This document shows positions 4,940 to 8,893 of a stretch of 8,893 nt of DNA, piece by piece. Each line of letters opens with the position of its first letter. Position 1 is the first letter of the stretch. This DNA comes from an uncultured Collinsella sp. Lineage in GTDB: Bacteria > Actinomycetota > Coriobacteriia > Coriobacteriales > Coriobacteriaceae. The notes below the pieces were generated by a model, which had not been told where the DNA came from, searched no databases, and saw only the letters and a program-made list of their open reading frames with translations. Both the position numbers and the translations under genes were made by a program. Location of the stretch: positions 1-8,893 of the forward strand of contig CALFDL010000277.1 of assembly GCA_937950415.1 (NCBI GenBank). Reading direction: 5' to 3'.

Positions 4940-5368
4940 CTAGGCGATGTGGAGGGGGTTGGCGGCGTCGACGGCATCGGGGGCGTCGGAAAGGCCGTCG
5001 GGAGTAGCGTCTGCCGGGTCCTCGTCGGGGGTCTCGATCTGCTTGATCATGACCTCCTGACCCTGGAGCAGGTACGTCTCGCCGCTGCCGCAATGGGGGC
5101 AGGTCTTGCCGTGCTCGACCGTCGCGTAGTCGCGGCCGCACGTCTCGCAATGTGTCACGGCCTCAACGGGCTCCACGATAAGCTCCGAGCCCTCGGTGAT
5201 GGGCTTTTTATCTGCTGCCCAGCGCCAAGCGTCGAGCAGCAAGTCGGGAACGACGCCCGAGACCTCGCCCAGCAGCAACGTCACGCTCGAGACGCGACTC
5301 ACGCCATTGGCGCGTGCTGCATTCTCGACATCGCGAATGATGTGATACACAATCCCGAGCTCGTGCAC
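4940..5368 (-). CDS. hypA: Hydrogenase maturation nickel chaperone HypA
   Basis: This is a 142-residue cytoplasmic metallochaperone that delivers nickel, with HypB, to [NiFe]-hydrogenase. The start MHEL carries the nickel-binding His2 and Glu3. The structural zinc site is Cys74-x2-Cys77 and Cys90-x2-Cys93 (HCETC and CPHCG). The usual HypA length is about 115, so the extra C-terminus (about 112-142, rich in Asp, Ala and Pro) is an unusual acidic tail that probably is disordered. The start codon is GTG at 5368 with AAGGA six bases upstream, because the family needs Met-His directly at the N-terminus. No hypB or hydrogenase gene is in the window. Its upstream neighbour on the same strand is the Fe-S flavoprotein, 194 bases away with strong hairpins between, so separate transcription is likely. 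Confidence 0.92.
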   Translation of the reverse strand: MHELGIVYHIIRDVENAARANGVSRVSSVTLLLGEVSGVVPDLLLDAWRWAADKKPITEGSELIVEPVEAVTHCETCGRDYATVEHGKTCPHCGSGETYLLQGQEVMIKQIETPDEDPADATPDGLSDAPDAVDAANPLHIA

Positions 5369-5379
5369 TTTATATCCTT

Positions 5380-5401
5380 CCGCCGTTCTAACGAACGGCG
5401 G
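5380..5401. promoter_or_regulatory. Perfect hairpin just before the hypA ribosome-binding site
   Basis: CCGCCGTTC (5380-5388) and GAACGGCGG (5393-5401) form a 9-bp stem with a 4-base loop, ending only a few bases before AAGGATATAAA and the GTG start. With no T-tract it is not an obvious terminator. It may protect or control the 5' end of the hypA message, or be a regulator site. Confidence 0.5.
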
Positions 5402-5418
5402 CCGGCTTGACGCTGCGC

Positions 5419-5512
5419 GGACCCCAGATGGGCGATCTGCCTTTCAATCGTCGGGCATGGGCAAAAGCCCTATGCCCTCCTCTTTCAAGGCACCTCGCCA
5501 CGTCTGGGGCCC
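5419..5512. ncRNA. 94-nt nested hairpin between the flavoprotein gene and hypA
   Basis: The whole segment folds into one long interrupted hairpin. Bases 5419-5428 pair with 5503-5512 (one A-C mismatch), 5431-5435 with 5495-5499, 5439-5443 with 5487-5491, then there is a symmetric 9/9 internal loop, then 5453-5458 with 5472-5477 and 5459-5462 with 5467-5470, closing on AAAA (TTTT on the minus strand) with one bulged T. Neither end has a T-tract. It is too ordered to be chance and lies in the 3' region of the flavoprotein transcript. It could be a structured RNA, an mRNA-stabilising element or a repeat; strand and function are unknown. Confidence 0.45.
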
Positions 5513-5540
5513 GCTCGCTGTCCAACCGCCTTCTGCGCCG

Positions 5541-5559
5541 TTCGCTTACTCGTTACGCT
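5541..5559 (-). other. AGCG...AGCGAA 3'-end motif after the flavoprotein stop
   Basis: On the minus strand AGCGTAACGAGTAAGCGAA starts four bases after the TAA stop. It aligns without gaps at 13 of 19 positions to 619-637, which lies just after the HTH stop. In both places CAGCGAGC follows (5513-5520 minus; 684-691 plus), and then a strong hairpin. The role is unknown. Confidence 0.35.
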
Positions 5560-5562
5560 CTT

Positions 5563-8340
5563 TTACTTCTTCCCGAATTTGATCTTGATGGCGCGCTTCA
5601 GCGCGTACTTGCCCAGGCTGGGGAGCTTTTGCTCGTATTTGACCATGGTGGAGCACTCGGGGCGATCACGATCCAGATGAATGGCGTCAAACGCACACTT
5701 GGTGGTGCACAGGCCGCAGCCGATGCACTTGTTGGGGTCGACGATCGAGGCGCCGCAGCCCAGGCAGCGGGCGGTCTCGGTGCGCACCTGCTCTTCGGTA
5801 AAGGTCTCGACATACTCGCTAAACGGCGCAGCCTTCTCGCGCGCGCGGTCCACGCGCGCAACCTCGCGGCTCGCGTTGTCATAGCTCTCAATCACGACAT
5901 CGTCGCGGTCGAGCGCAGTGTAGCGGCGCTGATTGCGGCCGATGGTGAGCGTAGAGCCCGGCTGCACAAAGCGATGGATGGACACCGCGGCCTCGTGACC
6001 GGCGGCGATAGCGTCGATGGCAAAGCTCGGACCGGTGTAGACGTCGCCTCCCACAAAGATGTCGGGTTCGGCGGTCTGGTAGGTCTGGGGATCGGCAAGG
6101 ACGCCCTGGCCGCGGCCGAGCTCCACCTTGGAGCCAGCTAGCAAGTCGCCCCACACAATGGACTGGCCAATCGACATGACCACGCGGTCGGCATCGACGC
6201 GGCGCAGGTCATTCTCGTCGTACTCGGGCGCAAACCGGCCCTTGTCGTCAAAGACACGCGTGCAGCGCTTGAAGGTGATACCACACACACGGCCGGTCTC
6301 GTCCAGATGGACCTCCTTGGGACCCCAACCGCAGCTGATGTGCGCGCCGTCCTCGATGGCCTCGCGACGCTCTTCCTCGCTGGCGGGCATCTGCGCCTCG
6401 CTCTCCAGGCAGAACATCTCAACGTGCTCGGAACCCAGACGGCAGGCGTTGCGGGCCACGTCGATAGCCACGTTGCCGCCGCCCACCACGATGGTACGGC
6501 CGGGCAGCGCGTCGACCTTGCCGCTGTTGACCTCACGCAAGAAGTCGACGGCAACGGTCACGTCCTCGGCATCCTCGCCCGCAATGCCGGCAAGGCGGCC
6601 GCCCTGGCAGCCAATAGCCACGTAGAAGGCCTTAAAGCCCTGTGCGCGCAGCTCGTCGAGCGTCACATCGCGGCCGACCTCCACGCCGTAGCGGAACTCG
6701 GCGCCCATCAGGCGGATGACCTCGACCTCGGCCTCGACAACATCCTTCTGCAGCTTAAAGCTGGGAATACCGTAGGTGAGCATGCCGCCCGGGCGCTCGT
6801 TCTTCTCGAACACGACGGGCTTGTAGCCCTTCTCGGCCAGGTAGAAGGCGCAGGACAGACCAGCCGGACCGGCGCCGATGATGGCGATCTTCTGATCGAA
6901 GCCGCCGGCGCGCGTCGGAGTCACCACAGGCGGGACATAGCGGGTCGCGGCATCCAGATCGCGCTGGGCGATGAACTTCTTGACCTCGTCGATGGCCACG
7001 GCCTCGTCCACGCGACCGCGGGTGCAGGCGTCCTCACAGCGGCGGTTGCACACGCGACCGCAGATAGCGGGTAGCGGGTTCTCGCGCTTGATGAGCGCAA
7101 GGGCCTCGTCATAGCGGCCCTGGGCCGCGAGCTTCAAATAACCCTGAACGGCGACATGCGCAGGGCAGGCCGTCTTGCAGGGCGCCGTGCCGGACTCATG
7201 TGTCTCGATGCGGTTGTCGTTGCGGTAGTTGGGCGACCACTTGGTGTGATCCCACTTGGTGGCATCGGGCAGCTCCTGGCGCGGATACTCGGGCACGCGC
7301 CCGCCGGCCTTTTTGCTGCAGAGCTTCTGGCCCAGCTTGGCGGCGCCGGCCGGGCACACCTCAACGCAGCGGCCGCAGGCCACACACTTGTCCTTCTCGA
7401 CCTTGGCGACATAGGCCGAGCGCGACAGGTTGGGCGTGTTGAACAGCTGCGAGGTGCGCAGGGCGTAGCACACGTTGACGTTGCAGTTGCAGATGGCGAA
7501 GATCTTGTTCTCGCCGTCGATGTTGGTGATCTGGTGCACAAAGCCGTTGTCCTCGGCCTGGCGCAGGATGTCGTAGACCTCGTCGCGCGTCACGTAATGG
7601 CCACGATCGGTCTCGACCACGTAGTCGGCCATATCGCCCACGGCGATGCACCAATCGGCCGGGTCGTCGGCACAGCCCTCACCCATCACGCGACGGCTCG
7701 CACGGCAGCTGCAGGTGCTGGCGGCATACTTACCCTCGTATTTGTCGAGCCAGTGCTCGATATGCTCAATAGGCACCGAGGTGCTCGCGGCATCGATGGC
7801 CTTCTCGACCGGAATGACGTGCATGCCGATGCCGGCGCCTCCGGGCGGCACCATCGGCGTGGCCTTGGACAGCGGACCCTTGGATGCCTGTTCAAAGAAC
7901 TTGGCGTAGACCGGATGCTCATCGAGCTGGCTCACGCGCATGTTGAGGAACTCGGCAGAACCCGGCACCAGCATGGGCAGGACCCACTGCTTGGCGCGCT
8001 CGGGGTTTTCCCAGTTATACTCGAGCAGACCCGTGTAGCTCATGTCGTCGAGCATCTTCTCGATATCTGCCTCGGGCATGCCGGTGAGCTTGACCATCTC
8101 GGGCAGCGTATAGGAACGGCGCATCTTCATCTTGCAGAGCACTTCGGCCTGCTCGTCGGTTGCGGCCTCGGCAAACGACCAGTACTCGTAGCCCAGCAGC
8201 TCATCGCGGTGAAGCAGACGGTTGGTGCAGTGCTCGCACAGCTTGACGATGGCCTCGCGCGGATGCTCCGGCAGCGGCGGCACGAACTCCGAACCGATAT
8301 CGGGCTCGGTGTAGCTAATTCCCGGTCCGTTGAGAATCAT
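5563..8340 (-). CDS. Multi-domain Fe-S flavoprotein, GltD/NfnB-like NAD(P)H oxidoreductase
   Basis: The product is 925 residues. The N-terminal part has a CEHC pair (Cys35, Cys38), a winged-helix-like segment (about 74-125), and a cysteine-rich module: CSC at 210-212, Cys223, Cys231 and CNCNVNVC at 284-291. A ferredoxin motif follows (Cys319, 322, 325, 329). Residues about 385-465 match the GltD/dihydropyrimidine-dehydrogenase Fe-S domain (Cys388, 392, 427, 431, 435, 439). The flavin core follows with GAGPAG (489-494) for FAD, GGGNVA (620-625) for NAD(P)H and GGD (764-766). The C-terminus adds CLGC (859-862) and a second ferredoxin motif (Cys872, 875, 878, 882). It probably moves electrons between NAD(P)H and ferredoxin or a partner enzyme. 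It lacks a GltB partner here, so it is not simply glutamate synthase. The ATG at 8340 has AAGGGA six bases upstream; longer starts run into the divergent regulator region. Confidence 0.85.
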   Translation of the reverse strand: MILNGPGISYTEPDIGSEFVPPLPEHPREAIVKLCEHCTNRLLHRDELLGYEYWSFAEAATDEQAEVLCKMKMRRSYTLPEMVKLTGMPEADIEKMLDDMSYTGLLEYNWENPERAKQWVLPMLVPGSAEFLNMRVSQLDEHPVYAKFFEQASKGPLSKATPMVPPGGAGIGMHVIPVEKAIDAASTSVPIEHIEHWLDKYEGKYAASTCSCRASRRVMGEGCADDPADWCIAVGDMADYVVETDRGHYVTRDEVYDILRQAEDNGFVHQITNIDGENKIFAICNCNVNVCYALRTSQLFNTPNLSRSAYVAKVEKDKCVACGRCVEVCPAGAAKLGQKLCSKKAGGRVPEYPRQELPDATKWDHTKWSPNYRNDNRIETHESGTAPCKTACPAHVAVQGYLKLAAQGRYDEALALIKRENPLPAICGRVCNRRCEDACTRGRVDEAVAIDEVKKFIAQRDLDAATRYVPPVVTPTRAGGFDQKIAIIGAGPAGLSCAFYLAEKGYKPVVFEKNERPGGMLTYGIPSFKLQKDVVEAEVEVIRLMGAEFRYGVEVGRDVTLDELRAQGFKAFYVAIGCQGGRLAGIAGEDAEDVTVAVDFLREVNSGKVDALPGRTIVVGGGNVAIDVARNACRLGSEHVEMFCLESEAQMPASEEERREAIEDGAHISCGWGPKEVHLDETGRVCGITFKRCTRVFDDKGRFAPEYDENDLRRVDADRVVMSIGQSIVWGDLLAGSKVELGRGQGVLADPQTYQTAEPDIFVGGDVYTGPSFAIDAIAAGHEAAVSIHRFVQPGSTLTIGRNQRRYTALDRDDVVIESYDNASREVARVDRAREKAAPFSEYVETFTEEQVRTETARCLGCGASIVDPNKCIGCGLCTTKCAFDAIHLDRDRPECSTMVKYEQKLPSLGKYALKRAIKIKFGKK

Positions 8341-8433
8341 GGTTGTCCCTTCTCTTGCCGCAGCCTGGCAGGCACGCAGCGCCCCTCTTTTTTTGCAGGC
8401 CGGGCATGCCCCCATGCCGTTCACCCGCCATTG

Positions 8434-8448
8434 TTGACATTGTGTCAA
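8434..8448. promoter_or_regulatory. Operator palindrome 1 (TetR)
   Basis: TTGACA-TTG-TGTCAA is a perfect 15-bp palindrome with a 3-base centre. It shares its form with the one at 8457-8471 and lies about 23 bases from it, centre to centre. The binding protein is inferred to be the adjacent TetR regulator. Confidence 0.6.
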
Positions 8449-8452
8449 AAAT

Positions 8453-8481
8453 AGTATTGACGAACCGTCAACAATATTCAA
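8453..8481 (-). promoter_or_regulatory. Probable promoter of the flavoprotein gene
   Basis: On the minus strand TTGAAT (8481-8476), a 17-base spacer and AATACT (8458-8453) form a moderate sigma-70-type promoter. TACTAT at 8456-8451 with 19 bases is an alternative. Palindrome 2 fills the spacer and touches the -10 box, as expected for a repressed promoter. The leader would be about 105 bases. Confidence 0.4.
8457..8471. promoter_or_regulatory. Operator palindrome 2 (TetR)
   Basis: TTGACG-AAC-CGTCAA is a perfect 15-bp palindrome with the same layout as palindrome 1 (consensus TTGACR-N3-YGTCAA). It overlaps the likely flavoprotein promoter. A third, degenerate match lies at 8488-8502 (11 of 15 positions, sharing CGAAC and GTCA). 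Confidence 0.6.
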
Positions 8482-8530
8482 GACTGTTAGGCGAACGGTC
8501 AGGCAAAAGAGGATGAAAGGCGGCAAACGC

Positions 8531-8893
8531 ATGGACGACACGTTCGCAGATATCCCTGTGGCCGACGCCACCCTTGCGTCCGATAGCGCGACAAAGCGCT
8601 TGACGGGCGACGAACGCCGTCGCGAGATCCTCGCCGCCGTGCGCACCGTAAGCTCCGAGTTAGGCGTGTCCCACCTATCGGTATCGGCCGTGACCAAGCG
8701 AGCCGGCTGCACGCGCTCATTGTTCTACCACTACTTTGCCGATATGGACGCCGCCGTCACCGCTGTTATGGACGAGGCAATCGACGGTTTTATCTCCGAG
8801 CTCGAGCAGTGGAACGCCGGCCGCACCGTCGGTGATATCGAGGGCGCGCTCGACACCGTCGCCCCGCTCTTTAAGCGTCTGGTCGCCAGCGGC
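8531..8893 (+). CDS. TetR-family transcriptional regulator, N-terminal part
   Basis: The frame is open for 121 codons to the right edge. After about 25 variable residues comes a TetR_N DNA-binding domain: RREILAAVRTVSSELGVSHLSVSAVTKRAGCTRSLFYHYFADMDAAV (about 30-76), with the HTH in LSVSAVTKRAGCTRSLFYHYF. The ligand-binding part starts at about residue 80 and is cut off. Most TetR proteins repress a divergent neighbour until a ligand binds. Here that neighbour is the flavoprotein, and the shared gap holds matching palindromes. The start at 8531 has AAAGG ten bases upstream; the in-frame ATG at 8513 lies directly against its only purine run (AAAAGAGG) and is less likely. The ligand cannot be guessed. 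Confidence 0.88.
   Translation, partial: MDDTFADIPVADATLASDSATKRLTGDERRREILAAVRTVSSELGVSHLSVSAVTKRAGCTRSLFYHYFADMDAAVTAVMDEAIDGFISELEQWNAGRTVGDIEGALDTVAPLFKRLVASG

Larger units (their letters stand above)
8341..8530. other. Divergent control region between flavoprotein and TetR genes
   Basis: This region has two operator palindromes, a degenerate third site and the flavoprotein promoter. The part next to the flavoprotein start (8341-8415) is in frame with it and would encode a short Cys-containing extension (MGACPACKKRGALRAC...) if translation began at the ATG at 8415, which has GGCGGG upstream. I take this as 5' leader. Confidence 0.5.

Noticed and set aside
7156..8454. 432-codon plus-strand frame opposite the flavoprotein
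   Set aside because: It is a shadow of the minus-strand gene; the Fe-S and nucleotide-binding motifs are all on the minus strand.
8341..8712. Extension of the flavoprotein frame to a start at 8712 (1049 residues)
   Set aside because: The extension is antisense to the TetR coding sequence and crosses the operator region. The ATG at 8340 has a good ribosome-binding site.

Overview
The window looks like chromosomal DNA from a gut coriobacterium, most likely Collinsella. That assignment is a judgement from the protein styles (an anaerobic Fe-S flavoprotein, a mannose-family PTS with DUF956, actinobacterial-type signal peptides), the moderately high GC and the character of the intergenic palindromes. 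No taxonomic search was run.

Layout, left to right. Bases 1-235 (minus) hold the N-terminus of an exported protein that runs off the left edge. Diverging from it is a small XRE/Cro-type HTH regulator (360-608, plus). A 12-bp inverted repeat brackets its promoter, and a third copy of the half-site lies inside the gene. Bases 609-1052 form an AT-rich, gene-poor stretch with a GC-rich structured 3' region, a strong terminator and a start-less 80-codon reading frame that looks like a gene remnant. It abuts the 3' end of a tRNA-Arg(CCT) gene (1053-1128, minus), so an old tRNA-targeted insertion is possible.

Bases 1198-4534 (minus) hold a complete mannose-family PTS operon: manX (EIIAB), manY (EIIC), manZ (EIID), an internal hairpin terminator, then manO (DUF956). 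The manO stop codon lies inside a 20-bp-arm palindrome that resembles a mobile REP-like repeat. The 400-bp region upstream of manX has a plausible promoter and two direct repeats containing GTTTAAAC.

Bases 4940-5368 (minus) encode HypA, the nickel chaperone for [NiFe]-hydrogenase maturation, with a long acidic tail. It follows a 194-bp gap containing a 94-nt nested hairpin. Bases 5563-8340 (minus) encode a 925-aa multi-domain Fe-S flavoprotein (GltD/NfnB-like NADPH:acceptor core with Fe-S modules at both ends). Diverging from it is a TetR-family regulator (8531 to the right edge). The gap between them carries two perfect 15-bp palindromes and a degenerate third copy, one of them covering the flavoprotein's likely promoter.

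Functionally, the window combines sugar uptake by phosphotransfer, anaerobic electron transfer, hydrogenase maturation and two local regulator/operator circuits. I see no clearly new multi-gene defence or metabolic system. The less ordinary material is intergenic: the XRE and TetR operator arrays, two palindromic elements of similar design, the 94-nt hairpin, a 3'-end motif shared by two unrelated genes, and the remnant frame beside the tRNA.
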